The notes: generated by a model from the letters alone, not told the origin. A DNA stretch of 64,000 nt from Saccopteryx bilineata (GCF_036850765.1 NC_089493.1:167512140-167576139), one strand, 5' to 3'. Positions 10,616 through 22,520 are shown, counted from the stretch's first letter. Numbers and translations: made by a program.

Positions 10616-10644
<29 letters not shown>
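10262..10644 (+). repeat. SINE family A (A2), 5'-truncated
   Basis: Begins at CGTCGGGCTAGCGTGTGG, so the acceptor stem and A-box half of the tRNA head are absent, yet a perfect 15-bp TSD (AAGATCTTGGGGATG) flanks it at 10247-10261 and 10645-10659. It has A2 diagnostic sites (CTGCCGCGCC, GGCTCTGTGGCC, CAACATGGCGAA) and a 28-nt A tail. Confidence 0.95.
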
Positions 10645-10648
<4 letters not shown>

Positions 10649-10659
10649 TCTTGGGGATG

Positions 10660-11258
10660 AGGGAGACCTCCTTAAATGAAAGCCAAGAAGTCATTTAAAA
10701 AAGAGAGAAAATAGGTACAGAGAAAATAAAGTAGGTAGATTTGACTACCTGTTTTAAAAATGAAAAAGCTTCATTATAGCTAATACTATTATTCTTCTTC
10801 TCTCCTCTTCTCTAGTTACCAGCTCTACCTAAATTTGATTGATCCTTCTGGATGCCACTAAAATTACCCTCCCCTGTGGCATCTTTCCCAACTCCTCTAG
10901 TGCAAATGGGCAATTCTTCCTTTTCTGAACTGTTGAACTTGGTTGGAAAGAAGAAATGGTTGGATTGTGTTTTACCTGCCAACTCTAGACAACTAACAGT
11001 GAATGCTCAGAGCATTATATTGAGAAGGGTTCTTAGGAGCATCTGCTCTCGGTGGGAGTGCTGTGATCGATTATTGCTGTCTTTCCTGGGCACTGATAGA
11101 TAGGGTGATTCATATGCATGTTTCCTGTCTTTGGGCTTTGACTATTTCACATATTCCCCCTCACTTGACACTGTTATTGTAAGTACCTAAAACCCAGGCA
11201 GGCACATCCTGCAGTTCTTGTTCTTCTTAATGACGTGTGCTTGTGTTATTGTTATTGT
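10660..11258. other. Intergenic stretch
   Basis: Apparently unique. An 83-codon open frame at 10852-11103 has no splice context or recognisable similarity. Confidence 0.4.
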
Positions 11259-11268
11259 TATTGCTTTT

Positions 11269-11674
11269 TTTTTTTTTTTTTTTTTTTTTCATTTTTCTGA
11301 AGCTGGAAACAGGGAGAGACAGTCAGACAGACTCCCGCATGCGCCCGACCGGGATCCACCCGGCATGCCCACCAGGGGCGAGGCTCTGCCCTCCAGGGGG
11401 CGATGCTCTGCCCCTCCGGGGCGTCGCCATGTTGCGACCAGAGCCACTCTAGCGCCTGGGGCAGAGGCCACAGAGCCATCCCCAGCGCCTGGGCCATCTT
11501 TGCTCCAATGGAGCCTTGGCTGTGGGAGGGGAAGAGAGAGACAGAGAGGAAAGCACGGCGGAGGGGTGGAGAAGCAAATGGGCGCCTCTCCTGTGTGCCC
11601 TGGCCGGGAATCGAACCCGGGTCCTCCGCACGCTAGGCCGACGCTCTACCGCTGAGCCAACCGGCCAGGGCCGC
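11269..11674 (-). repeat. SINE family A (A2)
   Basis: Reverse full-length A2; long poly-T, GCGTCGCCATGTTGCG, CACGGCGGAGG, head ending CCGGCCAGGGCC. TSD TATTGCTTTT at 11259-11268 and 11675-11684. Confidence 0.95.
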
Positions 11675-11684
11675 TATTGCTTTT

Positions 11685-13220
11685 ATATTCCCTCAGAATC
11701 GCTCATGGAGCTAGGCAGTAGAGTGCCCAATAAGTACCGTAATAATATTGTAAAGAGAATACAATGGCATTGTGAAAACAGTGCTTTCCAGGAGCACAGT
11801 GGTTCCCAGGAATAGGAAATATCCCAGAAGTGCCCTCTAGTTCATGGTGAAGGTCAAGGACTGTGGCAGGGAGTGGATGCAGTAGAAAGAGGCTCATCTT
11901 TGCTTCTTGTTATTTAAACAAAACCTGTTTACCTTCAAGCTATACTCACAGAGTGTAGGCTTTATATGTGGGCAGAAAACAGAGGAGGAATTCTTTTAAA
12001 CAGAGTAAGTCTGCCCATGGAATAAGAATTAAATATCTATTTAATGAATGAACGAATGCAGAAATAAAATAAAATAACTGGAAACACCTCTAACGTGATG
12101 AAGTGTTCCATGGAGCTCAAGCATCACATGCCCCTGGCAGGAAACCAGGAAACCTGTCTTCATGTTGAGAACAACTCCACCTTAACGCAGTGGCAGAGAC
12201 TTGGTTGGAGGTCCTCCCATGCCTGACAAAGGCTCTCTCCCTGTCTTCTCAATTTGTTGGCTGATTGAAACTCACTCTGACTCATTCTAACGTCTGCATT
12301 CCATTTTAGCCAGCATGAGCCCAGCTTCAGAACTGCTTTTTTGCAGTGGTCCTAATCTTATCTCAGCACACAAGGAGTTGCCCATGGAAAGCCCAGGCCA
12401 GGAAAATTCTCTGGGTTTCTGTGGCTGGAAAATCTGTGTTACCGGAGATATCACAAGAAAAGTCATCTCTCTGCTCGCTGCTATCTTGGAGATGCAGGAA
12501 CACGTGCAGAGGCTCGTGATAGTTCCTGATATTTGCAATTTACAAAGCCCTTTTACATACATTGTCCATATAGTTAATCTTCAGGAGGTAAGAGACTAGG
12601 TCAGAGACCTACATGTTCTTCCTTGAAGTCAGTTGACTTTAGAAGAGCAATTTTTGCCAAAGTTCATAAGAAAGGTTTTTCTTTTCTGCCCTCATGAGAT
12701 ACTTCTCTTGCTTTCCCAAGAAAGAAGTCTAGTCTCCAGGTGGGAGGAAGACTTCTTTTTAGGCAGCTGCTGAGTTGGGAAGAAAGGGCTTCACTCCAGG
12801 AAGTGATGGCTGTGTTTGGAATGGAGAAGGGAGTGACATTTTTAGGCTGCAAACCTCTTCTGGGGGAGCTGGGGACAGATCTATTTTTACATGTGTTCTC
12901 TGCCACCCACGAAAAACTCAAAAGGTAACCAGGCACCTGGCAGGTTTCCTGTGGGGAAAGTTGTAAGGGCCAGAGAGCTTCTGCGTGTTCTGAGTCATGG
13001 AGGTTGCTGTCATCATCAGTGATTCAGAGAGAGCAGGATGCGCCCGCCCCCCTTCGAATCATAGTTTGGTTGTATGATGGCCGTGACTTGGGGATAGTAC
13101 ATCCTCAAATCATAAACAACTGAACCACAGACTCAGAGACCAGAAGGTCAGGGTGGTGTGTGTATAACTCAAAGTGGTGAATTATACTGTTCAAGGATGA
13201 AATGAACCTTGTGTTAAATA
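11685..13220. other. Intergenic unique stretch
   Basis: No exon recognised. 12528-12590 weakly resembles part of a MIR. Open frames of 90-94 codons at 12287-12600 lie on both strands and look incidental. Confidence 0.45.
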
Positions 13221-13221
13221 T

Positions 13222-13525
13222 CAGCTCTGCTTCTTCCTGGCTGTGTGATCACGGGCATGTGACTTAACCCCTCTGAGTTCAGCTTCCTTATCTATAAGGT
13301 GAATAATCATCAAATGATTTCTAAAGCCCTTGTAGCCCTAATTTTCTATGAGATAAGGACACAGGCAAGATAATTAGCCTCCATGTGACTTGTCTCCTCA
13401 TCCATAGAATAGAGATAGAAATAGATTCGACTTCATATGTTGATTGCAAGTGATAATAAAGATGGTAAGTGTAAATTGCTTGGCACAGTCCCTGGCATAA
13501 AGTAAGTACTCAATACACGTGAGTT
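13222..13525 (+). repeat. MIR element
   Basis: Shows the MIR core order: CTGGCTGTGTGATCACGGGC, TGACTTAACCCCTCTGAG, CTTCCTTATCTATAAGG, then after a gap GCTTGGCACAGTCCCTGGCA and AAGTAAGTACTCAATAC. Old and diverged. Confidence 0.8.
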
Positions 13526-14611
13526 ATTCAAGTCCTGTTCTTGGGGCCAGTCATATCAAAGTATCTTTGTTAAGGCAGTGAACAATAACAAATGTGCCTG
13601 AAAGCATTTTATGGTGAAAAACATCAGTGGGAATTTAAAATAGTGTTCTGGGTATTTGGCAGACTAGTATATTGACCAAGATTGCTTATGGAATGACACT
13701 GGCTTAACAGGAAATGGAAAGACAAGTCAAGAGAAGATATTTGGTGTTTCAGAGCCCAGATCAACTTCCATTCAGCCACTTAGGAGGTGGCCTATTATAC
13801 TATTTAAAATGGAAATCTGTGTTTTTGTGACCTTCTTTATCACACTCGGCTCTGGAAAGGCTTTGTTCCTGGGGCACCATCCCACCTGGCATCACTCCCC
13901 AATTATACACAGCTGGCAGACTCCAGGGGAGGAATGTGGCAGAGAAGCGGGCACATCTTCCCATCTATGTGCGCTTCAGTTGCTGACATGCTGAGGGAAA
14001 GCGCCACACCGGATGATGTTAGAGAGGAGTTCTTGAATAATTTGGCCAGGATTTCTGCTTAAAAACGAAGGTATTATTTATTTCCTGGTCCTCTTGCAGC
14101 ACTTGGAACTGGAGATTCTCTCTATAAGTTGCCCAAGGCTTGTTTGCTCTTAGTCACCCCACCAGTTCCCCGAAGACCTACAGGAACCAGCCTTCACGCC
14201 CTCAAGCTGCTTTGGAATTGAAGCCAACATCAGCTTCTTCCAGCAGGGTCCCCGGGCAGGTTGTCTCTCTTCTGTGTCATAATTAGCGCACATTGTTTCT
14301 CCCTTGGCACCCCACTGCTGCGCAGAGCTCCCCACTTTAGTCTTGCCCTTGTGTAATTGTGTTTCTTCTGAGACTCCCTAAACAGCGTCAGAAAACTATC
14401 CTGGGAAATGTGAGAAACCCTTTTCTTACCGCACCGTTCAGCCTTGAGGATTTGAGAGGTAAGACCTTTCCCTACTCACCTTGTTTTTTCCAAGACACTC
14501 AGTCATCTCAATTGGTACATTCATTATGTCCAAAGATGAGGATCAGACACTTGATTTCCTGGTGGACACGTAGCTGTTCCTCATTCCTTTGCCACCCACA
14601 ACACTCCTAAA
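13526..14611. other. Intergenic unique stretch
   Basis: No repeat or gene recognised. Confidence 0.4.
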
Positions 14612-14613
14612 TA

Positions 14614-14690
14614 TACTGCTCACAAAGATTGGGGGATATTTTTAAATGAATATGAAGCTATAAAATATCCCCTAATTTTTGTGAGCAGTA
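14614..14690. mobile_element. Palindromic mariner-type MITE
   Basis: 77 bp with about 29-bp terminal inverted repeats (TACTGCTCACAAAGATT left, AATTTTTGTGAGCAGTA right) and TA on each side (14612-14613, 14691-14692), the Tc1/mariner target. It has no coding capacity. Confidence 0.85.
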
Positions 14691-14692
14691 TA

Positions 14693-15241
14693 TATTGTGA
14701 GTGATTCGTCAGGGGAGGAACCACTTGAAGATTTTATAGGGTCACCTCCTATAGTTGCACAGGCTGCATACTGACAACATGTGGGGTGGGGTGTCATTTG
14801 TAGGGACTGTAATGGGATGACTCTCCCTGGAGTACGCCAGCTCACAATTGCACAGTCAAATGCAGCAGTCAATACATGGACCAGCTGTAGCATCACTCTT
14901 GGCTTGGAGGTCCCCAAACCTTAAAGCATATATCCTGCTTAGGACATAAGGTTCAGTGTAGCATCTTTGTAATTAAATGTTAGTGAGGATCCTTGAAAGA
15001 AATGTCTTCATTGGTTTAGCTATCTTCTCCTGTTTTATTTAGCTCAGGGTTACTATCAACTGTATAACCAATCAGGTCCCCACTTTAATTGTACATCGAA
15101 TTTATGGGGCACTTGTAACATGTAGAACTCCATTTTGGAGTTAACCTCATTCCCGATGTTATTTCAATCCTACAAGGATCTACTGTGTGCCAGGCTCTGT
15201 TCACTTGGAGACAAAAGAGGACAAGAAGGGAAAGTCGTGTT
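14693..15241. other. Intergenic unique stretch
   Basis: No gene. About 15178-15210 (CTACTGTGTGCCAGGCTC) may be a MIR scrap. Confidence 0.4.
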
Positions 15242-15256
15242 TCAAGTGTTGCTCTT

Positions 15257-15652
15257 TTTTTTTTTTTTTTGTATTTTTCTGAAGCTGGAAACGGGGAGAG
15301 ACAGTCAGACAGACTCCCGCATGCGCCCGACCGGGATCCACCGGCACGCCCACCAGGGGTGATGCTCTGCCCACCAGGGGGCGATGCTCTGCCCCTCCGG
15401 GGCGTCGCTGTGTTGTGACCAGAGCCACTCTAGCGCCTGAGGCAGAGGCCACAGAGCCATCCCCAGCGCCCGGGCCATCTTTGCTCCAATGGAGCCTTAG
15501 CTGTGGGAGGGGAAGAGAGAGACAGAGAGGAAGGAGAGGGGGAGGGGTGGAGAAGCAGATGGGCGCCTCTCCTGTGTGCCCTGGCTGGGAATCGAACCCG
15601 GGACTTCTGCACTCCAGGCCGACGTTCTACCACTGAGCCAACCGGCCAGGGC
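15257..15652 (-). repeat. SINE family A (A1-like)
   Basis: Reverse copy, TSD TCAAGTGTTGCTCTT at 15242-15256 and 15653-15667. It mixes A1 features (TACAAAA tail type) with A2/A3-like sites (CTGAGGCAGAGGCCACAGAG). Confidence 0.94.
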
Positions 15653-15904
15653 TCAAGTGTTGCTCTTGTTTTGCTTTTTCTTTCTCATCTACTTCTAATC
15701 TGATTTCTTGCTATCCTGTAACCACGTAAATGATATTTGGATCAAGACAATATATAAAATAAGTAAATACTATAAACATACATGTACCTAACAACAGAGC
15801 ATTAAAATATATGAAGCAAAACTGACCCAATTGAAGGGAGAAACAGACAATTCAACAATAATAATTGAAGATTTTGACAATCTACTCAATCCACTTTTAT
15901 TTAT

Positions 15905-16197
15905 TTTTATCAAGCGAGAGGCAGGAGAAACAGACTCCTGCATGTGCCCCAGTTGGAATCCACCTGGCAACCCAGGCAACAGAACTGTTTTAGAGCCTGA
16001 GGTAAGGCCATGGAGTCATCCTCAGCGACAGGGGCCAACTTGCTTATTCGAGCCATGGCTGCAGGAGGATAAGAGAGAGGGAGGGGAGGGCTGGAGAAGG
16101 AGATGCTTGTTTCTCCATTGTGCCCTGACCGGAACTCGAACCTGGGACTTCCACATGCTGGGCTGATGCTCTTCTGCTGAGTCAACCAGCCAAGGCT
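15905..16197 (-). repeat. Older family A-like SINE in L1
   Basis: Diverged reverse copy: CAGACTCCTGCATGTGCCCC, CATGGAGTCATCCTCAGC, GCTGAGTCAACCAGCCAAGG. Host repeats AATCCACTTTTA / AATCCACTTTCA flank it. Confidence 0.85.
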
Positions 16198-16379
16198 AAT
16201 CCACTTTCAATAATGGCTAGAACTAGGCACAAGATCGACAAGAAAATAGAAGGCTTGAATTATACTATAAGTCAATTAAACCTAACATATACCTATAGAA
16301 CATTCTACCCAGTTATAGCAAAATATACATGCTTCTGTAATGGATCTGAAGATTCTCCAGGATAGACCACATGCTAGGT

Positions 16380-17302
16380 CAGTCGTGGCCAACAGTTTTT
16401 GCCCCCAGGGCCAGATTCGAAAGAAAACATTTTTCACGGGCCGGACAAAATATTAAAATTAAAAACTGTTAAATACAAAAATGATTTGTTTAAGTAAACA
16501 AAATTTTATTATGTAATTTGTTTATGAATAAATGTAAGTAATTTAGTACAACAAATTAAAAAAACTAATGTGACGTATTGAGGCGCTTTGCATCGCCTAT
16601 TATTTTTTTAATATCTGGCTCTATTCTTGTAGTAGCTATTCTTTTTTTTTTTTTTTTTTTGTATTTTTCTGAAGTTGGAAACGGGGAGGCAGTCAGACAG
16701 ACTCCCACATGCGCCAGACCGGGATCCACCCGGCACGCCCACCAGGGGGCGATGCTCTGCCCATCTGGGGCGTTGCTCTGTTGCAACCAGAGCCATTCTA
16801 GCGCCTGAGGCAGAGGCCATGGAGCCATCCTCAGTGCCTGGGCCAACTTTGCTCCAATGGAGCCTTGGCTGTGGGAAGGGAAGAGAGAGACAGAGAGGAA
16901 GGAGAGGGGGAGGGGTGGAGAAGCAGATGGGTGCTTCTCCTGTGTGCCCTGGCCGGGAATCGAACCCGGGACTTCTGCACGCCGCCAGGCCGATGCTCTA
17001 CCACTGAGCCGACTGGCCAGGGCCGTAGTAGCTATTCTTAACACAGCCTCCAAATGTAAATCATTCAATCTTGATCTTGTTGTACTTTTATTTAGATTCA
17101 TTAAAGAAAAATTTTGTTCACAAATATAAGTTGAGCTGAAGATTACTGAAGATATCGTAGTTTATGTATAACGATTTAAGAGTACCACTTATTTCATTTC
17201 CACAGTGCATCGTGTGGAGAATATTAAAAATTTAATTGCAGGCCGCATAAACTCGTTACGCTGGCTGGATCCGGCTCGTGGGCCGTATGTTGGCCATGCC
17301 TG
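16380..17302 (+). mobile_element. Nonautonomous hAT transposon in L1
   Basis: Ends CAGTCGTGGCCAAC and GTTGGCCATGCCTG, with internal CACGGGCCGGAC and GTGGGCCGTATG. The 8-bp TSD TGCTAGGT (16372-16379) / TGCTAGGG (17303-17310) differs by one base. L1 sequence resumes after it. No transposase frame. Strand is arbitrary. Confidence 0.88.
16644..17024 (-). repeat. SINE family A (A3) nested in hAT
   Basis: Reverse copy with A3 sites (GAAGTTGGAAAC, GCCAACTTTGCTCC, AGAGCCATTCTAGCGCCTGA). TSD GTAGTAGCTATTCTT at 16629-16643 and 17025-17039. Confidence 0.96.
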
Positions 17303-17570
17303 TGCTAGGGCATAAAAAAAACCTCAATAAATTTAAAAGGTTTAAAATAATATAAAGTATGTTTTTCCACCATAATAAAGTAAAATTAGAAATCAATAAC
17401 TAAAAAATTTGGGAAATGCAAAGATATGTGGGAATTAAACCACATACGGCTAAATTACCAGTCAAAGAAGAAATCATATGGGAAATTAGAAAATACTTTG
17501 AGATGAATGAAAATAAAGACATAGCATACCAAAACATGTGATATGCAACTAAAATAAGTAAATAACCATC

Positions 17571-17940
17571 CCTAGCATTTCTTAATTTAATTTTGGAGAG
17601 TAAATGAGAAACGACTCAATATTTTTTTATAATTTCAGCTTCTAGACAAAAATCCACAGTGTTTGTCTATATTGTTGCTAAATTAGTATTTGTTGAATGA
17701 ATGAATGAACGAATGAATGGTGTTCCAGTGGCAAGAAGTTAAACCAAGGAATCAGGAGTCCATGTTGAATTTCTACTCAGCTAATCCTTATCATCTCACT
17801 TACATTTTTGCACAAGCCGTTTAAGATCTTTTATAAATTCTCATCTTCTCTTTTTTTCCTTCCCTTTCCATTAGACCTTCTGCATTACTCTGTGGTTTAA
17901 ATTTCTTAGCAGATAAAACTTTTTTCTGTCCTGCTACTAA
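17571..17940. other. Intergenic stretch with (TGAA)n
   Basis: About 17690-17719 is a short GAATGAATGAA repeat. Otherwise nothing recognised. Confidence 0.45.
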
Positions 17941-17942
17941 GC

Positions 17943-18267
17943 CAAGGGGTTGGCAGACTACTCTGCTGGGAGCTACATCCAGCCCATTGCCTGTTTTTGT
18001 ATGATCTGAGAGTTAAGAATGGTTTTTATTTTTCCAAATAGTTAAAAAAAATCAAAAGAAAAATAATATTTCATGGCACGAGAAAATAATAGGAAATTCA
18101 AATTTCAATTCCTGTAAATAAAGCTTTATTGGAACACAGCCAGGCCAATTTGTTTGGTATTGTCTTTAGCCATGTTTATGATACAATGACAAAGTAGAGT
18201 AATTATAACAGAAAGCTTGTGGCTTATTTACTATTTCTCCTTTTACATGAAAGTTTGCTGACCCTTG
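17943..18267 (+). mobile_element. Ancient hAT-type element
   Basis: Starts CAAGGGGTTGGCAGACTAC and ends GTTTGCTGACCCTTG. Contains the characteristic TAAAGCTTTATTGGAACACA and CCTGTTTTTGTATGATC. This matches an old mammal-wide hAT family (Charlie/MER group); the exact name is uncertain. A minus-strand relative is at 22521-22711. Confidence 0.75.
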
Positions 18268-20252
18268 CTCTGAGTTTTTGTACAAGCCTACTCAAGGCTT
18301 GGCATGTCTTCCCTTTTCTCCATCACAACAAAACCTTCATCTCATTCAAAACCCTTTCTCCTCAATTCTTACCTAATTATCCCTCCAGGTCACATAATTC
18401 TCTACACCATCTCTTAGCTGTAGTTAATTTACATCAACACAGCTGTAATTAACTTGAAATTTTCATATTAAAAATGCCTTGAATATATGTTTACTTTTTT
18501 CTCTATTTCACCAAGAAGACCCCCAAGGGTGAACCTGGTCCTTTTATGTCCTATATTTCCCACCACACCCAGAGTGGTGCTCAAGATTTGTAGTCAAACA
18601 TATCTGAGTTTGAAGTGTAGTTCGACTACTCATCTGAGCAAAGGATATACATTTCTTTAGTCTGTTCATATGCAGAATGGATTTGTCATGAGGATAAAGG
18701 ATATGATGCATTACAGGGTATGCTCCAAGCATCAGTGGACAATTTCTTTATTAGTAATGTGAAAATATCACCTTTCTTCCCTTAATGAAACTTATAGTAA
18801 TGTAGAGAAAATGAAAAAAAGTTGTAAGTGAGTAGAAATGGAACTCTATGGTTCAGTTGGAGCCCTGTAGAGATTAGGTGGAGACATTTAAGTCCTGAAA
18901 TGAGATATTAGGCCAATGAGGCTTCGTTTAAAATTTAACAAACCCTTCTTGGTTTCTCATTGAGCTCAGTGCTGCATAAGACTCAGGTGGACATAAAAGA
19001 TGGAAGACCTCAGCTATCCAGGAGGAAGCTTTTATCTAAACTGGGAGAATAAAGAAAAACAGACATGAGCTGTGCTCTTACTTGTCCATAATATTTCTCT
19101 TCTTTCTCAGGATGGATGATTCAGAGTCAGCAATTCACATAAAAAGGACTGCACATGGAAATTATTACTGTTATTCTGTGGGGAAATAAGTTTCTAAGTG
19201 CAGCAATCTGAAATTAATAACTTTCTCTGTGGAAACTCTCTTGACAGCATCTCAAGATGAAGCCAAAGAGTGCAGTTTTTAGAGCCTTGGATCATCTTCT
19301 CTGTCTGCTTGGCTCGCAGCAGGCATGGATCCATGAGTCAGAGATTCGGAGTTTTCCCCTTCTCTGTACGATTTGCTTGCCAACTGGGGATCTTACACAG
19401 CAGAGACTCAATTTCTCAATCCTCCAATATATCCATCCATTGAATCAACACAAATCATCCCAATTTATTTTTTAAAAGCTGTGGGGGAAACTCAGAGGGG
19501 AAAAAAAAGACCTTGTCTTTACTTTTAACACAAAACAGTTGGATTCAAGACATCTGAAAAGGAGTAGGAAAGGGGGATTGGAAACTGGAGCTCAACTTTT
19601 TTTTCTTTTGAGAGGAAATATTCCTGTAGAAATCCCAGCATTTATATTGTGATACATATTTATGTCCATATGCAGGGAGTGTATAGCTATTGAGGAAGAA
19701 AGTAGTCTAGGAAAGAAGAAGATGGGAAGGGTAGCACCTTTTCCCCAAAAGCCACAGTGCTGCAGCTGTGCATAAGGGTGGCTGCTATTGTTCCAACAGC
19801 CATATGCAGAGCACAGACATCTCCATTTTTATTCCTTCTTACATGTCAGTTTAGAAGATCTGAGCAAAGAAGTCTGGATTTCTACTTTCTATTAATGATA
19901 TATTTTTAAAATTTTCAAATTAGATGTTTTTTTTTTCCCTCTTATATAACACAACAAGATAGAACATTATGTTTGGATGATTCACTGTACCTTATTACAT
20001 TCAAAGCATTTTGTTTTTCTAGATTAAAAACAACTGAGGGACAGAGTAAAGACCATACCACTTCAAGACTCAGATTGGCATGTTGCTGGAAATACGGACA
20101 GACATGTAGGAGTTTGGATCCTACCAGAGAACTCAAAGTGAGGAAGATAAATAGCTAGAATTTTTATTGATTATAATTGACTCCTACATACAGAAACCTC
20201 AGGGTGGTTTCAGAACACAGCTATGTTTTGAAATATGTAGTGAACTAAACTT
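18268..20252. other. Intergenic stretch, largely unique
   Basis: No gene recognised. 18575-18740 weakly resembles a MIR on the plus strand. Short open frames (60-77 codons) have no support. Confidence 0.4.
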
Positions 20253-20266
20253 GAAAATTACCAGCT

Positions 20267-20496
20267 GCCTGACCTGTGGTGGTGCAGTGGATAAAGCGTC
20301 GACCTGGAAATGCTGAGGTCGCCGGTTCGAAACCCTGGGCTTGCCTGGTCAAGGCACATATGGGAGTTGATGCTTCCAGCTCCTCCCTCCCTTCTCTCTC
20401 TCTGTCTCTCTCTCCTCTTTCTCTCTCCTCTCTAAAATGAATAAATAAAATAAAATTTAAATGTGAATTTCTTTAAAAAAAAAAAAAAAAAAAAAA
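20267..20496 (+). repeat. SINE family B
   Basis: Full-length B: GCCTGACCTGTGGTGGTGCA, GAGGTCGCCGGTTCGAAACC, CATATGGGAGTTGATGCTTC, CT-rich part, AT-rich and poly-A tail. Perfect TSD GAAAATTACCAGCT at 20253-20266 and 20497-20510. Confidence 0.96.
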
Positions 20497-20510
20497 GAAA
20501 ATTACCAGCT

Positions 20511-20725
20511 AAACCGATAATTGTACCAATGCCAACCTGAGACTACCAACGTGGAAGGACAATTGGGAAGAAATTACAAGCTTCAAAGATCAAGTTTTCT
20601 TCTGTGTTGGACATGTGGGTAGGAGCAATCCCAGATGGCTGGATGTGATAGAAACAAGACACTTCAAATGCCTACTAGACAAGCTCTTTGCCCACAAAGT
20701 TTATAATTTAACTGCATGATAATGT
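20511..20725. other. Intergenic stretch
   Basis: Nothing recognised. Confidence 0.4.
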
Positions 20726-20807
20726 TTTTTTAAAATTGATTGGTGAGAGAGAGAAGAAAACATTAATTTGTTGTTCCAGTTATTTATGCATTCATTGGAT
20801 AATTTTT

Positions 20808-21194
20808 TTTTTTTTGTATTTTTCTGAAGCTGGAAACTGGGAGAGACAGACAGACTCCCGCATATGCCCGACCGGGATCCACCCGGCACGCCCACCAGGG
20901 GGCGACGCTCTGCCCACCAGGGGGCGATGCTCTGCCCCTCTGGGGCGTCGCTCTGTTGCGACCAGAGCCACTCTAGCGCCTGGGGCAGAGGCCAAGGAGC
21001 CATCCCCAGCGCCCGGGCCATCTTTGCTCCAATGGATCCTCGCTGTGGGAGGGGAAGAGAGAGACAGAGAGAAAGGAGAGGGGGAGGGGTGGAGGAGCAG
21101 ATGGGCGCTTCTCCTGTGTGCCCTGGTCAGGAATCAAACCCGGGACTTCTGCACGCCAGGCCGACGCTCCACCACTGAGCCGACCGGCCAGGGC
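20808..21194 (-). repeat. SINE family A (A1) nested in D
   Basis: Reverse A1 with TSD TCATTGGATAATTTT / TCATTGGATGATTTT, one mismatch, taken from the host D copy. Confidence 0.93.
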
Positions 21195-21202
21195 CTCATT
21201 GG

Positions 21203-21398
21203 ATGATTTTTAAAAAAGATTTTATTTATTGATTTTAGGGACTGAAGAGAGAGAAGGTGGAGGGGGAGAGGAGTGGGAACTATTAAGTAATAGTTGCTTT
21301 CTCGAATGTGCCTTGAATGTGCAAGCCTGGGGTTTCAAACTGGTGACTTTGGCATTCCAGGTCAATACTTTATCCACTGTGCCACCACAGGTCAGGCC
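21203..21398 (-). repeat. SINE family B nested in D
   Basis: Reverse B: TTTATTTATTGATTTTAGGG, CTTTCTCGAATGTGCC, GGTGACTTTGGCATTCCAGG, CCACCACAGGTCAGG. More diverged than most B copies here. Confidence 0.85.
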
Positions 21399-21526
21399 AT
21401 TAAATGATTCTTGTATGTGCCCTGACCAGGGATCAAACCTGCAACCTTGGCTTATCCACAAAACGTTCTAACCAACTGTGTGCTACCTGGCCAGGGCTGC
21501 ATGATAACTGTTTAAAAAGCTGGCTT

Positions 21527-21918
21527 AGCCCTGGCCGGTTGGCTCAGCGGTAGAGTGTCGGCCTAACGTGCGGAGGACCCGGGTTCGATTCCCAGCCAGG
21601 GCACATAGGAGAAGCGCCCATTTGCTTCTCCACCCCTCCACCGCGCCTTCCTCTCTGTCTCTCTCTTCCCCTCCCGCAGCCAAGGCTCCATTGGAGCAAA
21701 GATGGCCCGGGCGCTGGGGATGGCTCTGTGGCCTCTGCCTCAGGCACTAGAGTGGCTCTGGTCGCAACATGGCGACGCCCCGGAGGGGCAGAGCATCGCC
21801 CCCTGGTGGGCAGAGCATCGCCCCATGGTGGGCATGCCGGGTGGATCCCGGTCGGGCACATGCGGGAGTCTGACTGTCTCTCCCTGTTTCCAGCTTCAGA
21901 AAAATGCAAAAAAAAAAA
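21527..21918 (+). repeat. SINE family A (A2)
   Basis: Full-length A2 (ACCGCGCC, GGCTCTGTGGCC, CAACATGGCGACG, ATGCAAAA tail). TSD AAAAAGCTGGCTTA from 21513 and repeated at about 21919-21932. Confidence 0.95.
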
Positions 21919-21942
21919 AAAAAGCTGGCTTAATAGGTTTAC

Positions 21943-22040
21943 ATTCTGGCTTTACCCCTTACTAGCTATGTGTTATTATGTCAAATATTTAATCTCTTTT
22001 GGCATAATTTCCTCATCTGTGAAACAGTGATAATTATTTC
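21943..22040 (+). repeat. MIR fragment
   Basis: CTTACTAGCTATGTGTTATT, CAAATATTTAATCTCTTTTG, TTTCCTCATCTGTGAAACAG follow the MIR core order. Confidence 0.7.
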
Positions 22041-22244
22041 CTATATGGCAGGTGCCAGCCTCCTTTTAGCTCTTCCACAAGGCAAGTTCTCATCACCTTT
22101 GCAGGTATTCCTGCTACCTTGAAAGTTAGCATGGCTCACTCTTTGAAGTCCTGCCTTTTCATGGCTGCTTCTTAGAGAGCTTTGGGTTAGAAAAGAGCCA
22201 TGGTGTCTATACCCAGGGAGGAGACTGTTAAAACACTTAAAGGA

Positions 22245-22430
22245 GCCTGACCTGTGGTGACGCAGTGGGATAAAGCGTCGACCTGGAACACTGAGGTTGC
22301 CGGTTTGAAACCTTGGGCTTGCCTGGTCAAGGCACATATGGGAGTTGATGCTTCCTGCTCCTCCCCTTCTCTCTCTCTCTCTCCCCTCTCTCTAAAAATT
22401 AATAAATAAAATATAAAAAAAATTAAAAAA
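22245..22430 (+). repeat. SINE family B
   Basis: Full-length B with TSD AAAACACTTAAAGGA at 22230-22244 and 22431-22445. Confidence 0.95.
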
Positions 22431-22520
22431 AAAACACTTAAAGGACTGTACAAATGAGGATACTATTATCATCACCCGCCCTAAATAGGCTTTGAGATAA
22501 AAGTTTCCGAGGATTTAGGA

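Larger units (their letters stand above)
15740..17570 (+). repeat. L1 ORF2 fragment, multiply interrupted
   Basis: L1 ORF2 nucleotide motifs run in order: GATTTTGACAATCTACTCAA, TTCTCCAGGATAGACCACAT, AAATTAGAAATCAATAACT, ATGTGGGAATTAAACCACA, GTCAAAGAAGAAATCATATG. The frame is destroyed by stops. It is interrupted by an old A-like SINE and by a hAT element that carries another SINE. Confidence 0.8.
20726..21497 (-). repeat. SINE family D split by two younger SINEs
   Basis: Left piece 20726-20807 (GTTGTTCCAGTTATTTATGC) and right piece 21399-21497 (CTTGTATGTGCCCTGACC ... CTGGCCAGGGC) together make one reverse D copy. It is interrupted by A1 and B copies, both reverse. Confidence 0.85.
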
